The notes beneath the pieces are model-generated. The model saw only the letters and a list, made by a program, of their open reading frames with translations, made no database searches and had not been told where the DNA came from. The translations under genes and the position numbers were made by a program. This document shows, piece after piece, positions 1 to 9,372 of a DNA stretch of 64,000 nt; the first letter of the stretch is position 1; every line of letters begins with the position of its first letter. This DNA is from Lysobacterales bacterium. GTDB taxonomy: Bacteria > Pseudomonadota > Gammaproteobacteria > Xanthomonadales > SZUA-36. The stretch is taken from assembly GCA_014238945.1 (NCBI GenBank), contig JABAAB010000116.1, forward strand, positions 1 to 64,000, written 5' to 3'.

Positions 1-239
1 ATCGCAAATTTCAACAGCAATCGTTCCCAGGCCATGTGCATGAATATGGCGATAATGAAGCCTGCCTTCAGAAACATGAACAACAGGATCAGAGACCAGC
101 GAAGCATACCCTGCACCTGGTAATAATCGACCATGTAGGAAAACGTGCTGAGTACAAACAGCAATAACCAGATCCAAAGATAAATTCCCAATGGATGTTG
201 CTGGTGTCCCTCTGCCTGCTTTGCTTCGGCTGATGCCAT
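1..239 (-). CDS. Cytochrome c oxidase subunit IV family protein (3' end cut by the window)
   Basis: About 79 codons are visible. The protein has a short polar, His/Gln-containing N-terminus, a first membrane helix around residues 18-36, and a second helix ending in a F-M-H-M-A-W motif, as in bacterial oxidase subunit IV (COX4_pro type). The gene continues past the left edge of the window. There are two in-frame ATGs, at 245 and 239; the GGGAG about nine bases before the second one favours 239. It follows the subunit III gene in the same direction, so it closes the cox operon. It would sit in the inner membrane as a small accessory subunit. Family assignment is from the two-helix pattern and the context. 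Confidence 0.75.
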   Translation of the reverse strand, partial: MASAEAKQAEGHQQHPLGIYLWIWLLLFVLSTFSYMVDYYQVQGMLRWSLILLFMFLKAGFIIAIFMHMAWERLLLKFA

Positions 240-296
240 GTCCATAATCTCCCGTAATTCCGTCTGTATCTGAATACCAATCTGGTTAAATCAAAG

Positions 297-998
297 TCAC
301 CATAAATAAAAGAATGCGAAAATAAACACCCAGACCAGGTCAACAAAGTGCCAGTAGAGTCCGGCGATCTCGACCATTTCATAATTGCCGCCACGGTTGC
401 GGTCGTAATATCCCGTTCCAACCCGTTTGGCCACAACGATCAGGTAGATCACACCGGCCGTTACGTGCATACCGTGGAATCCGGTAATCATGAAGAATAC
501 GGAACCAAACTGTGGGGCACCCATCGGGTTACTCCAGGGCCTGACCCCTTCGTCCACGATCAACTTGGTCCATTCAAATGCCTGCATACCAACAAAGGTT
601 GCACCCAGCAGGGCCGTTGCCGCCATCAGTAAAACGGTTTTCTTCTTGTCACCCCGATACCCATAATTCACCGCCAGTGCCATCGTGCCGCTGGAGGTAA
701 TCAAGACGAAGGTCATGATCGCGATCAGGATCAGTGGGATGGGGTCTCCACCGAATGACAGGGCAAAGACCTCGCTCGGAATCGGCCAGTTGACCGTGGT
801 TGTTATCCTGACCTTCATATAACTGATCAGGAAGCAGGAAAAAATAAACGTATCGCTGAGCAGGAAAATCCACATCATCGCCTTGCCCCACGGTACGTGG
901 AACATCTGCTTTTCTTCCGACAGATCCTCGACTACCCCTTTGAGACCATCTGCTTCCAGACCGGCACCTACGGGCGTTGCTAGCGCTTCTTCATTCAT
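297..998 (-). CDS. coxC: Cytochrome c oxidase subunit III
   Basis: This 233-residue protein belongs to the heme-copper oxidase subunit III family. It has a cytoplasmic head of about 35 residues followed by five hydrophobic segments, and typical subunit III stretches such as F-H-G-M-H-V near residue 175 and Y-W-H-F-V-D-L-V-W near the C-terminus. At 233 residues it is close to the short, five-helix form found with quinol and some cytochrome c oxidases, not the seven-helix form. It is an integral inner-membrane subunit that stabilises the oxidase. It lies 21 bases downstream of a second, shorter subunit-III-like gene, all in one minus-strand operon. Confidence 0.9.
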   Translation of the reverse strand: MNEEALATPVGAGLEADGLKGVVEDLSEEKQMFHVPWGKAMMWIFLLSDTFIFSCFLISYMKVRITTTVNWPIPSEVFALSFGGDPIPLILIAIMTFVLITSSGTMALAVNYGYRGDKKKTVLLMAATALLGATFVGMQAFEWTKLIVDEGVRPWSNPMGAPQFGSVFFMITGFHGMHVTAGVIYLIVVAKRVGTGYYDRNRGGNYEMVEIAGLYWHFVDLVWVFIFAFFYLW

Positions 999-1019
999 GC
1001 CTATATCCTCGGGTTATCC

Positions 1020-1634
1020 TTATGTTCTCAGTAACAGTGTAAAAAGTGCCAGCCACACCAGCAGCAGATAATGCCAATAGGTGGCGCACAAAGATACACC
1101 TTGTTGAACTTTTTGCTCGTTGTCTTTTTGCTTTAGCCTGTACCCAAGCACCAGCACGAAAAACAGGCCACCGACCAGGTGCAGGGCGTGCAGACCGGTA
1201 AACAGATAGAAAAATGCATTGGCGGGATTTTCAGCCGCATAGTAACCGGCCGCAACCAGTTGTTCCCAGGCCACCCATTGGCCAGCGACAAACACCAGCG
1301 TCAGCAGCCCACCGATGATCAGCATATTGCGCATACGCGAGATCATCGCCTGCTTCGATGCATTGCTGGCCATCTGCAGTGCGATACTTGCCAGGATCAA
1401 TACCCCTGTATTGGCCCACAGAATGCGTGGGTCATCGAGCATTTCCCAATCCGGAAACTGGCTGCGGGTGTAATAGGTGATCATGAACAGCAGGAACATA
1501 CTGCTGATGACGGCCAGGAACATCATCAGACCGGTGCGACTGGCTGACTGCAGGGTTTTGTATTCACCGTGCACGCCGTCCATTTCCCCGGCATGTTCCC
1601 AGGGCCGGGCAGTTATTTTCTCAAGAAAACTCAT
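1020..1634 (-). CDS. Second subunit-III-like oxidase protein
   Basis: This 204-residue membrane protein resembles heme-copper oxidase subunit III. It has five hydrophobic segments, a L-F-T-G-L-H-A-L-H motif near residue 149 and a C-A-T-Y-W-H-Y motif near the end, matching the G-x-H-x-x-H and Y-W-H elements of the family. Its start codon overlaps the end of the subunit I gene by four bases, suggesting translational coupling. Oxidase operons with two different subunit-III-type proteins are known in Proteobacteria. The exact role of each copy cannot be told from the sequence. Confidence 0.85.
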   Translation of the reverse strand: MSFLEKITARPWEHAGEMDGVHGEYKTLQSASRTGLMMFLAVISSMFLLFMITYYTRSQFPDWEMLDDPRILWANTGVLILASIALQMASNASKQAMISRMRNMLIIGGLLTLVFVAGQWVAWEQLVAAGYYAAENPANAFFYLFTGLHALHLVGGLFFVLVLGYRLKQKDNEQKVQQGVSLCATYWHYLLLVWLALFTLLLRT

Positions 1635-3409
1635 GAATGCTCGCCTTCACCCCCGTGATAGCTGTCATCCGTTGTTGGTACGTCGTCAGGAGCCATGGTC
1701 TGGGGAATAAAGTCATCAGCAGCGCCGGGAACGCTATAGTCATAGGCCCAGCGATACACTACCGGTAATTTCTCTCCCCAGTTGCCATGCACTGGCGGGG
1801 TTTGCGGGGTTTGCCATTCAAGCGTGGTCGCGCCCCAGGGGTTTCCACCCGATGGCTTGCCTCGGGTCCTGCTCCAGTACATGTTAAACAGGAAGATCAT
1901 TTGTACGGCTGCGACGAAAAATGCTGCGATGGAGATGCCGGCATTCATTGCCTGGGTGGATTGATCCAGGAAGGAGGTATCACCCATGGCATAGTAACGG
2001 CGTGGCAGACCCTGGATGCCGAGGTAATGCATGGGCAGGTAAATGGCATAGGTGCCGAACAGGGTTAACCAGAAATGGATTCGTCCCAGCCTGTCGTTCA
2101 ACATACGCCCGGTGATCTTCGGGTACCAGTGGTAGATCGCACCAAAAATGACCAGTATCGGTGAAACCCCCATGACCATGTGGAAGTGCCCGACGACAAA
2201 ATAGGTATCAGACAGCGGCATGTCCACCACCACGTTGCCGAGGAACAGCCCGGTGATACCGCCGTTAATGAAAGTAAAAATAAATCCAATGACAAACAAC
2301 ATCGGCACCGTCAGGCGGATATCACCACGCCACAGCGTCAATACCCAATTGTAAACTTTCAGTGCCGTTGGAATGGCGATGATCAGGGTGGTGGTTGCAA
2401 AGAAGAAACCAAAGTATGGGTTCATACCACTGACATACATATGGTGGGCCCAGACGATAAAGGAGATCACCCCGATCGACAGGATGGCCCAAACCATCAT
2501 GCGGTAGCCAAAGATATTTTTGCGTGCATGCACGGAAACGAGGTCGGAAATAACACCAAAAGCGGGCAGGGCGACAATATAGACTTCCGGGTGTCCGAAA
2601 AACCAGAACAAGTGCTGGAACAGTATCGGGCTGCCGCCTTCGTGCTCCGATATCTCGCCCATGGACAACAAGGCGGGCATAAAGAAACTGGTACCCAGGG
2701 TACTGTCCAGCAGCAACATGATGCCGGTTACCAGCAGGGCCGGGAACGCAAGCAGACCAAGGATGGTGGCCACGAATATGCCCCAAACGGACAATGGCAT
2801 ACGCATCATCGTCATGCCACGGCAACGGGCCTGCAGCACCGTAGTTACGTAATTCAGGCCACCCATGGTAAAGGCAATGATGAACAACACCAGCGATAAC
2901 AACATCAACACAATGCCGCCGTCGACCCCGGGTGTGCCGGGTAATATCACCTGTGGCGGATAAAGGGTCCAGCCACCACCTGTTGGCCCCCCCGAGATAA
3001 AGAAACTGGAACACAACACCAGCACAGACAACAGGTAAACCCAGTAACTGAGCATATTCATGTATGGGAAAACCATGTCCCGTGCACCGCACATCAACGG
3101 GATCAGGTAATTGCCAAAGCCACCCAGCAACAAAGCGGTCAGCAGGTAGATGACCATGATCATGCCGTGCATCGTGATGGCCTGATAATACTGGTCCGGG
3201 GTGAGGAAGGAGAATGTATCGGGGAAACCCAGTTGCAGCCGCATACCCAGGCTCAGCACCAGGGCAACCAGCCCGACCGCAATAGCGGTTAGTGAATACT
3301 GGATGGCAATGACCTTGTGGTCCTGGCTCCAGATGTACTTGGTGATAAACGTCTGCGGGTCATGCATGTGCTGTTCATGATCCCGGTCCGCTATCGCAAC
3401 ATATGACAT
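1631..3409 (-). CDS. coxA: Cytochrome c oxidase subunit I (A-type heme-copper oxidase)
   Basis: This 592-residue catalytic subunit reduces oxygen to water and pumps protons. It has twelve or so membrane helices. Visible signature sites are F-G-H-P-E-V-Y (CuB histidine, cross-linked tyrosine and the D-channel glutamate of A1-type enzymes), W-A-H-H-M (two further CuB histidines) and G-H-F-H-M (ligands of hemes a3 and a). The C-terminus has a His/Asp/Glu-rich soluble tail. It lies 79 bases downstream of subunit II, and that gap contains a GC-rich hairpin. Length and motifs are normal for the family. Confidence 0.97.
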   Translation of the reverse strand: MSYVAIADRDHEQHMHDPQTFITKYIWSQDHKVIAIQYSLTAIAVGLVALVLSLGMRLQLGFPDTFSFLTPDQYYQAITMHGMIMVIYLLTALLLGGFGNYLIPLMCGARDMVFPYMNMLSYWVYLLSVLVLCSSFFISGGPTGGGWTLYPPQVILPGTPGVDGGIVLMLLSLVLFIIAFTMGGLNYVTTVLQARCRGMTMMRMPLSVWGIFVATILGLLAFPALLVTGIMLLLDSTLGTSFFMPALLSMGEISEHEGGSPILFQHLFWFFGHPEVYIVALPAFGVISDLVSVHARKNIFGYRMMVWAILSIGVISFIVWAHHMYVSGMNPYFGFFFATTTLIIAIPTALKVYNWVLTLWRGDIRLTVPMLFVIGFIFTFINGGITGLFLGNVVVDMPLSDTYFVVGHFHMVMGVSPILVIFGAIYHWYPKITGRMLNDRLGRIHFWLTLFGTYAIYLPMHYLGIQGLPRRYYAMGDTSFLDQSTQAMNAGISIAAFFVAAVQMIFLFNMYWSRTRGKPSGGNPWGATTLEWQTPQTPPVHGNWGEKLPVVYRWAYDYSVPGAADDFIPQTMAPDDVPTTDDSYHGGEGEHS

Positions 3410-3429
3410 CAGATTTCGCTCCTGTCCCT

Positions 3430-3447
3430 AAAAGCCCCGCCGGGGCC
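3430..3447 (-). terminator. GC hairpin with short T-run between coxB and coxA
   Basis: On the minus strand a five-base GCCCC/GGGGC stem with a three-base loop is followed by TTTT. It sits inside the operon between the subunit II and subunit I genes. It could be a partial terminator or an mRNA end-protecting hairpin that sets the ratio of the two transcripts. The stem is short, so this is tentative. Confidence 0.4.
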
Positions 3448-3488
3448 TGAATATTTAAAATTGTTCGGCATATTCTTAAACCACGCCA

Positions 3489-4841
3489 TTACAAGGTGTT
3501 GATGTACGCCACGAGATCTTTGACCGACTGGTCATCACGTAATACACCCGACACCAGACTCATCTGTTTACCGTACAGGTCCTGTGGGTGTGATCCCCGT
3601 ACATCCTGCCGGTAGTTTTGTATCTGTCTTTCCAGGTACCAGTCATTGACCCCTTTCAAACGCGGGGCATTCTGTGACCAGATACCATTGCCGTCGGCGC
3701 CGTGGCAGGATTTGCAGGTACCATAGATTTCTTCACCACGCTCCACATCTCCGCTGACTGTTGCAGGAGAACCTGACACCGGTAGTGATGCAATGTATCC
3801 GACCACGTTACGCACCGCTGCTTCATCGATCAGTGTCGCCGCCATCGGCGCCATCTGTGCTCCGAACGTGTCCCCACTTGCTGAACCACGGATTCCGTGC
3901 TTGAAGTTGTTGATCTGCCGCTCCAGATACCAGTCCTGCTGGCCAGCCAGATTGGGTGCATTGAGGGCCGCATTGCCTTCACCGTTGGCACCGTGGCATG
4001 CACTGCATACCGCATACTGGGCCTGGCCTGCAGCCAGGTCCGGCTCCGGTTCCGCCAGAATATCTGCATAGGTGGGATAGCCTGAAAGCCACTCTTCAAA
4101 TGCCGCGTTTTCATCCACTACCACGGAACCACGCATGGCAAAATGCCCCATCCCGCAATACTCTTCACACAAGATTTCGAAGCGACCGGTGCGTGTGGTT
4201 TTCAACCACTGGTAAGAGACCATACCGGGAACCAGGTCCATCTTGACCCGGAACTGGGGAACGGTAAAGTTGTGCAACACTTCCTTTGAACGCAACAGGA
4301 ACTTGTAATTGGTGTCGTTTCGCAGGTGAACCTCACCGTTATGCACCAGGATGTCATCCCTGCCGGCCGGGTCATCGGCCTTCATACCAAACGGGTTGTC
4401 TACACTCATCTCACGAACAGCCGTTTGCCCCAGCACACCGTCTTCGCCCGGAAAACGAAAACTCCAGTGCCATTGTGCGCCAACCACTTCGACTACTTCG
4501 TGGTCCACGGGTACTTCCACCACACGTGCCCAGACCCACAGGCCGGGTGCCAGGATGGCCACCACACCGACGGTGGTAATAATGGTTAACCACCACTCCA
4601 GTTTCTCGCTTTCCGGTTCATAGTGAGCCTTTACGCCCTTACGATGCCGATACTTGATGACCACCCAGATAAGAAACCCGTTGAGAAGGACATAGACGAT
4701 ACCCATGACCAGAAAGGTGAGATCAACCGCAAAATCAATGGAACCCCAGTCAGCTGCAATCTCAGTGAATTGCCACGGGCTGAGAAAGTGAAAAAGAAGG
4801 GTCACGATGACCAGTATGAGTATACCTATCGCTGTTGCCAT
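3489..4841 (-). CDS. coxB: Cytochrome c oxidase subunit II fused to two cytochrome c domains
   Basis: This 450-residue protein accepts electrons from cytochrome c and passes them to subunit I. Two N-terminal membrane helices (about residues 3-20 and 35-60) are followed by a periplasmic cupredoxin domain. The CuA ligands are visible as C-E-E-Y-C-G-M-G-H-F-A-M near residue 226. Two class I cytochrome c domains follow, with heme sites C-S-A-C-H near residue 280 and C-K-S-C-H near residue 376. An ordinary subunit II is near 250-300 residues, and the common caa3 form carries one cytochrome c domain, so this is an extended type. It is the first clear gene of the oxidase operon. Confidence 0.95.
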   Translation of the reverse strand: MATAIGILILVIVTLLFHFLSPWQFTEIAADWGSIDFAVDLTFLVMGIVYVLLNGFLIWVVIKYRHRKGVKAHYEPESEKLEWWLTIITTVGVVAILAPGLWVWARVVEVPVDHEVVEVVGAQWHWSFRFPGEDGVLGQTAVREMSVDNPFGMKADDPAGRDDILVHNGEVHLRNDTNYKFLLRSKEVLHNFTVPQFRVKMDLVPGMVSYQWLKTTRTGRFEILCEEYCGMGHFAMRGSVVVDENAAFEEWLSGYPTYADILAEPEPDLAAGQAQYAVCSACHGANGEGNAALNAPNLAGQQDWYLERQINNFKHGIRGSASGDTFGAQMAPMAATLIDEAAVRNVVGYIASLPVSGSPATVSGDVERGEEIYGTCKSCHGADGNGIWSQNAPRLKGVNDWYLERQIQNYRQDVRGSHPQDLYGKQMSLVSGVLRDDQSVKDLVAYINTL

Positions 4842-4871
4842 ATTAGTTTTCCTGCCCTGTCGTGCACTTTA

Positions 4872-5438
4872 TCATTCGAATGCCTGGTCTGTTTTGGCCT
4901 TGCGGCGGCGGCGTTCCACGCGCCCAAAAGGGTTAATATAATGACGGTCGGTGGCCACGTGACGTGACTCGGGATGCCGTTCACGCATCATGGTCTTTAT
5001 GTTCTCACCCTCGCCTTTATGGGCGTATATCAATATGAGATATTTGCCCTCTTCGATTTCCTTGTGAAACCGTTTTAATTTTTGGCTTTCATTTTCAATT
5101 CCTGTGAGCCCACCTACCCAGGCACCAAATCCGGTTGCCACCGCTACCATGAAGAAATAAGCAACCTTGGGGATGACGCCACCGAATGGCTCAAACAACA
5201 ACAGACTACCCGCCAGCAATACACCCGTGATAAAACCAATGTTGGCCCCGATAAAACCATCTCGCAGAAGATCAGTGGTTTCCAGCCAGTTACTAGAATG
5301 AATTTTCTCATTTCTCAAGCCGGCCTCATCCCTGGAAATAACATGCAAGTACCAGTCGTCGATACCCACGTCGTGGAGATCGTCCGAAATCTGGTGCGTG
5401 CTGACCAGTGTCGGTGCAAGGTAATACATGCATTTCAT
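4872..5438 (-). CDS. Small membrane protein with glycine-rich helices, stress-protein-like
   Basis: This 188-residue protein has a soluble N-terminal region of about 70 residues (beta-alpha pattern, starting M-K-C-M-Y-Y-L), then two hydrophobic, glycine-rich segments at about residues 75-120, then a basic soluble tail with a run of four arginines. The layout resembles proteins with a ferredoxin-like N-domain and a glycine-zipper pair of helices that are often annotated as general-stress or DUF1269-like proteins. It lies 30 bases upstream of the subunit II gene on the same strand and may be co-transcribed. The function is unknown, and the link to respiration is from position only. Confidence 0.6.
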   Translation of the reverse strand: MKCMYYLAPTLVSTHQISDDLHDVGIDDWYLHVISRDEAGLRNEKIHSSNWLETTDLLRDGFIGANIGFITGVLLAGSLLLFEPFGGVIPKVAYFFMVAVATGFGAWVGGLTGIENESQKLKRFHKEIEEGKYLILIYAHKGEGENIKTMMRERHPESRHVATDRHYINPFGRVERRRRKAKTDQAFE

Positions 5439-5746
5439 AACCTGACCCCAGGTATAAATTCAGTAGAAAAGGAGGTTTTTGTATTAATCATTGCCCTTTA
5501 GCTGGAAGGCTGAGAGCAATCGGTGCTCAGTCAAATTTTTTTGAGTTTCGCATATTTGCTCAGCTTTTAAAAGTGTGTTGCCTTTTTCATCTGTATTTCC
5601 GCCGGATTTCGGATAGATCCCCGGACAATGAAACGATAAAAAAACCAACAATATGGTTTTGAAAAAATGATGGGAGTGTTTGTGTTCCCAAGCATTTATA
5701 ATCGCGGATTCATTATACAGATATCGCGCAGCCTAAGAGGTGAGTT
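5439..5746. promoter_or_regulatory. Divergent intergenic region with candidate promoter for the thiolase operon
   Basis: No gene is seen in these 308 bases between divergently transcribed genes. A TATAAT at 5697-5702 lies about 45 bases upstream of the thiolase start, and a GAGGTGA ribosome site ends just before it. No convincing -35 box was found at the right distance. The tract is AT-rich compared with its neighbours, as expected for a double promoter region. Confidence 0.35.
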
Positions 5747-6994
5747 GTGAAAGAAGTCGTTATCGTCGGGGGTGTTCGCACCCCTATTGGAAAATTTGGC
5801 GGTGGCCTGGCCCAGGTTCGACCCGATGACCTGCTGGGCCACACCTATCGTGCCCTGATGCAAAAAACCGGGGTGGATCCCGCCCTGTTGGATGACGTCT
5901 ATGCAGGTTGTGGCAACCAGGCCGGTGAAGACAACCGGGACGTTGCCCGCATGGCGGTGCTGCTGGCCGAATTCCCCAAGGAGGTTCCCGGGGTTACCGT
6001 CAACCGCAACTGTGCATCAGCGCTGGAGGCCATCAACCAGGCGGCCAAGGCCATCATTGCCGGCGAAGGGGATGTTTACATCGGCAGCGGGGTTGAAAGC
6101 ATGTCCCGTGCTCCCTGGAGTGTGCCCAAACCGGAACGCACACCAACCAACCGACCCAACACCATGCACGACACCACCGTGGGCTGGCGCTATAACAACC
6201 CGCGCATGAACAAACTCTACCCCATCATCAGTCTCGGGGAGACGGCAGAGAACATCGCAGAGGAGATGGGCATATCCCGCGAGGACCAGGACAGCTACGC
6301 ACTGGAAAGCCAGCGCCGGGCGATTGCCGCCATCAACCAGGGTAACTTCAAACAGGAGATCAGCCCGGTTGAAATACCACAGCGCAAAGGAGCCGCAAAA
6401 ATCGTAGATACCGATGAACACCCACGTTATCGCCACGGTGACGACGGCTTTGAACTGGCCATCAACAGCGATGACCTGGCCAGGCTCAGACCCGCATTCA
6501 AAAAGGGTGGAACCGTCACTGCGGGCAACTCCAGTGGGATCAATGATGGCGCAGCTGCGGTTCTGCTGATGAGCCGGGATAAAGCCGATGAGCTTGGCAT
6601 CAGGCCCATGGCACGCTGGCTGGGTTCTGCAGCAGCTGGAGTTAACCCGGGTGTCATGGGTTATGGACCGGTTCCCTCAACCCGAAAATTACTCAAACGA
6701 TTGCGGCTTTCCATCGATGATATGGGGCTGATTGAATTGAACGAGGCATTTGCCGCACAGACCCTGGGTTGTATACGTCAGTTGGGACTGAACCCGGAAA
6801 TTACCAATGTTAATGGCGGAGCCATTGCCCTTGGCCATCCCACGGGTTGTTCCGGTGCCCGCATCATGGTCACGATGTTACACGAAATGCAAAGACGTGC
6901 AGGTACGCAAACAGCACCGTTTTATGGCCTGGCCACAATGTGTGTTGGTGTCGGCATGGGGGTCTCAACCGTGATCGAGTGGCTGGGCGAGTGA
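5747..6994 (+). CDS. Acetyl-CoA acyltransferase (thiolase)
   Basis: This 415-residue thiolase either cleaves 3-ketoacyl-CoA with CoA or condenses two acyl-CoAs. The acylated cysteine is in N-R-N-C-A-S-A-L near residue 88. The C-terminal [16 protein letters not shown] block carries the catalytic histidine, and C-V-G-V-G-M-G carries the second catalytic cysteine. It starts at a GTG preceded by GAGGTGA. Its stop codon overlaps the GTG start of the next gene, a CoA-transferase, so the two are translationally coupled. Sequence style is like the PcaF/PaaJ (3-oxoadipyl-CoA) branch, but the substrate cannot be fixed. Cytoplasmic. Confidence 0.93.
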   Translation: MKEVVIVGGVRTPIGKFGGGLAQVRPDDLLGHTYRALMQKTGVDPALLDDVYAGCGNQAGEDNRDVARMAVLLAEFPKEVPGVTVNRNCASALEAINQAAKAIIAGEGDVYIGSGVESMSRAPWSVPKPERTPTNRPNTMHDTTVGWRYNNPRMNKLYPIISLGETAENIAEEMGISREDQDSYALESQRRAIAAINQGNFKQEISPVEIPQRKGAAKIVDTDEHPRYRHGDDGFELAINSDDLARLRPAFKKGGTVTAGNSSGINDGAAAVLLMSRDKADELGIRPMARWLGSAAAGVNPGVMGYGPVPSTRKLLKRLRLSIDDMGLIELNEAFAAQTLGCIRQLGLNPEITNVNGGAIALGHPTGCSGARIMVTMLHEMQRRAGTQTAPFYGLATMCVGVGMGVSTVIEWLGE

Positions 6995-8211
6995 TCGGCA
7001 TACAACGACCCTTGAGTGGTATCCGCGTGGTGGGTTTTGAGCAGTACATGGCCGGACCCTATTGCACCATGCTGCTGGCAGATGCAGGTGCCGAGGTGAT
7101 CAAGATCGAACGCCCCGGCACGGGTGATCCCCGCCGCTCGATGCCACCCTTTGCAGAAAAGGACGGACACAGGAAAGGCGCCGGTTTCATGGGCTATAAC
7201 CGCAACAAGAAAAGCCTGACCCTGGATTTCAGAACCCCCGAGGGCAAACAGATCGTCAGGGAACTGGCTGCCAAATCGGATGTAATGATTGAAAATCTGC
7301 GGCCCGGATCGCTGCAACGGCTGGGACTGGGTTACGAGGACATGCGCCAGGTTAATCCCAAACTGGTCTACGCAGTCATATCAGGCTTTGGCCGTCTTCC
7401 CGGCTATTCAGGGCCCTACAGCGACCGGCCGGCCTTTGACATCGTCGCAGAAGCCATGAGCGGCATCATGCACCAGGTTGGTTTTGCAGACAAACCCCCT
7501 TCCTGGACCATCTATGGCATGGCCGACATATACTCCGGCATGATCACGGCCTACGGCATTATGCAGGCCTTGTTCATGCGTGAACGAACGGGTGAGGGGC
7601 AGATGGTGGATTCCTCAATGTATGACAACATGCTGTCCCTGAATGAAGCCATGATCGGCCTGCATTCAGTGGCGAACCAGAGTCCAAAAAGGGGGCAGCC
7701 CCGCAACGCCTATCCGCGCGGTGCCTACCAGACACGAGATGGCTATGTCGCCATCAACGTACCGGATGACCGAATCTGGAAACGCTGGTGTGAATTGATG
7801 GGCAGGGACGAACTGATTTCCGATCCCCGTACCGACAATGGCATGGCACGTTCAAACAACGCAGACTTTGTTGATACCGTTATCGAGGACTGGCTGCTGA
7901 AACTGGATCGCGATACTGCCCTGGACAAACTCAATGGTGCCGGTATTCCCACCGGGCCCGTGCATACCGCCGAGGACATTTTTGCCTGCCCCCAACTGGC
8001 AGCACGTGGTTCGCTCATGCCGATCGAGGACGAGGAAGTTGGTGAATATCAATTTGCACGAACACCGCCGCATTTATCCGCTGCACCGGAACTGCCCCGG
8101 CACCCGGCCCCGGGTCTGGGCCAGCACAGCCGTGAAATACTGGAACAAATGCTCGGCTACGAAAGTGAACGGGTCGATGACCTGGTTGAGCAGGGTGTCA
8201 TTACCGACTGA
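6991..8211 (+). CDS. CaiB/BaiF family CoA-transferase
   Basis: This enzyme moves CoA between carboxylic acids (class III CoA-transferase). The GTG at 6991 overlaps the thiolase stop in a GTGA junction and gives a 406-residue protein, normal for the family. An upstream in-frame start would run deep into the thiolase gene and was rejected. Visible family features are the N-terminal [14 protein letters not shown] segment, [15 protein letters not shown] and Y-G-M-A-D-I, whose aspartate is the expected catalytic residue. With the thiolase it forms a two-gene acyl-CoA catabolic operon. Possible substrates include carnitine-like or aromatic acids; the sequence does not decide. Confidence 0.92.
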   Translation: MIGIQRPLSGIRVVGFEQYMAGPYCTMLLADAGAEVIKIERPGTGDPRRSMPPFAEKDGHRKGAGFMGYNRNKKSLTLDFRTPEGKQIVRELAAKSDVMIENLRPGSLQRLGLGYEDMRQVNPKLVYAVISGFGRLPGYSGPYSDRPAFDIVAEAMSGIMHQVGFADKPPSWTIYGMADIYSGMITAYGIMQALFMRERTGEGQMVDSSMYDNMLSLNEAMIGLHSVANQSPKRGQPRNAYPRGAYQTRDGYVAINVPDDRIWKRWCELMGRDELISDPRTDNGMARSNNADFVDTVIEDWLLKLDRDTALDKLNGAGIPTGPVHTAEDIFACPQLAARGSLMPIEDEEVGEYQFARTPPHLSAAPELPRHPAPGLGQHSREILEQMLGYESERVDDLVEQGVITD

Positions 8212-8333
8212 CCACTGCCTGCGCAAACGCGGAATAGTACACATCTCTGAGCCTTGTCGGAGAACATTCACCAGCGAACAGTTTGACGATTCTGGCCAGC
8301 CGTTCGGCATTGGCAATGCTGCCAGGAAATACG

Positions 8334-8361
8334 ACCCGGTGTGTTCCCTCCGGGTATTTTT
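8334..8361 (+). terminator. Rho-independent terminator after the thiolase/CoA-transferase operon
   Basis: An ACCCGG stem at 8334-8339 pairs with CCGGGT at 8350-8355 and is followed by ATTTTT. It lies 120 bases past the CoA-transferase stop and directly before the next gene's possible start codons. Confidence 0.55.
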
Positions 8362-9309
8362 ATGCATAATCCACCCATGACTTTCAAACTTCCAACATTA
8401 ATTGCAACATCCGTGGTACGCGGATCCCAACAGGGCGAAAGCCATGGTGGAATATACACCGTGGACTTTGCAAACCGGAGCGGCGAATTGCATGTCGACT
8501 GGAACACCAGCGAGATCGATTTCGAAGGTCGTGGGGCGGACCGTGGTCTGCGTGGAATCGCCTTCGACGGTGACGATATTTACGTGGCGGCCAGTGATGA
8601 GTTGTTTTGCTATGACCGTGACTTCAAGGTCAAAAAGTCATTCAAAAATCACTATCTGAAGCATTGTCATGAAATTATCCGCAAAGACAGACACCTGTTT
8701 CTGACTTCGACCGGCTTTGACAGCATTCTCGCATTTAACCTCGACACACAAAACTATGAATGGGGCTTCAGGTTAACCAGATCGTACGAGCAATGGGGTG
8801 GTTATACCTTTGATCCGCGAACAGGTTCCGGACCTGCCGCGGTCAATGACTTCCACATTAATACGGTACACGTCGATGACAGCGGTATTTTTGTCAGCGG
8901 TTTGCACACCCGGGCTTGTCTGCACCTGGACAAGGACTGGGTGGTCAGTGAATATTGCAGTCTGCCGGCCGGAACACATAACGCCCGCCCCTGGAAAGGG
9001 GGCATATTGTTCAACGACACAAAAAGTGATGCTGTACGCCATGTATCGCGCGATGGTCAGCAAAGTGCCTTTAAGATCAAGACTTATCCGGAAAACGACA
9101 TCAGGTTTTCAGGTGTGGATGATACGAAAGTCGCCCGCCAGGGGTTCGGGCGTGGTCTGTGCGTTGTTAATGATCGCCTGATTGCGGCAGGGTCCTCACC
9201 GTCGACAATTACGATCTACGACATCCAGGCCGGGGAAATCGTGGGTTCTGTCAACCTTACAATGGACATCCGTAATGCCATCCACGGCCTCGAACTTCTG
9301 CCCTGGTAA
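8362..9309 (+). CDS. Beta-propeller-like protein (DUF4915/TIGR03032-like)
   Basis: This protein of about 315 residues consists of repeated short beta-strand blocks (for example G-G-I-Y-T-V-D, D-D-I-Y-V-A-A, D-S-G-I-F-V-S-G, N-D-R-L-I-A-A-G), typical of a beta-propeller. It resembles the DUF4915/TIGR03032 family. No signal peptide is evident, so it is likely cytoplasmic. Possible starts are ATG 8362 and ATG 8377; neither has a strong ribosome site. The C-terminal I-H-G-L-E-L-L reappears as a remnant beyond the downstream halogenase gene. Function is unknown. The neighbour suggests a link to substrate modification or uptake. Confidence 0.55.
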   Translation: MHNPPMTFKLPTLIATSVVRGSQQGESHGGIYTVDFANRSGELHVDWNTSEIDFEGRGADRGLRGIAFDGDDIYVAASDELFCYDRDFKVKKSFKNHYLKHCHEIIRKDRHLFLTSTGFDSILAFNLDTQNYEWGFRLTRSYEQWGGYTFDPRTGSGPAAVNDFHINTVHVDDSGIFVSGLHTRACLHLDKDWVVSEYCSLPAGTHNARPWKGGILFNDTKSDAVRHVSRDGQQSAFKIKTYPENDIRFSGVDDTKVARQGFGRGLCVVNDRLIAAGSSPSTITIYDIQAGEIVGSVNLTMDIRNAIHGLELLPW

Positions 9310-9372
9310 AAAAGAGAATCTGATTGAGATGTTGATCTGTCACATGAGTAATTGGAATTAGAGGTCTCGAAT

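Noticed and set aside
6847..6990. Upstream extension of the CoA-transferase inside the thiolase gene
   Set aside because: The extra residues do not look like the family, and the GTGA overlap at 6991 is a better start.
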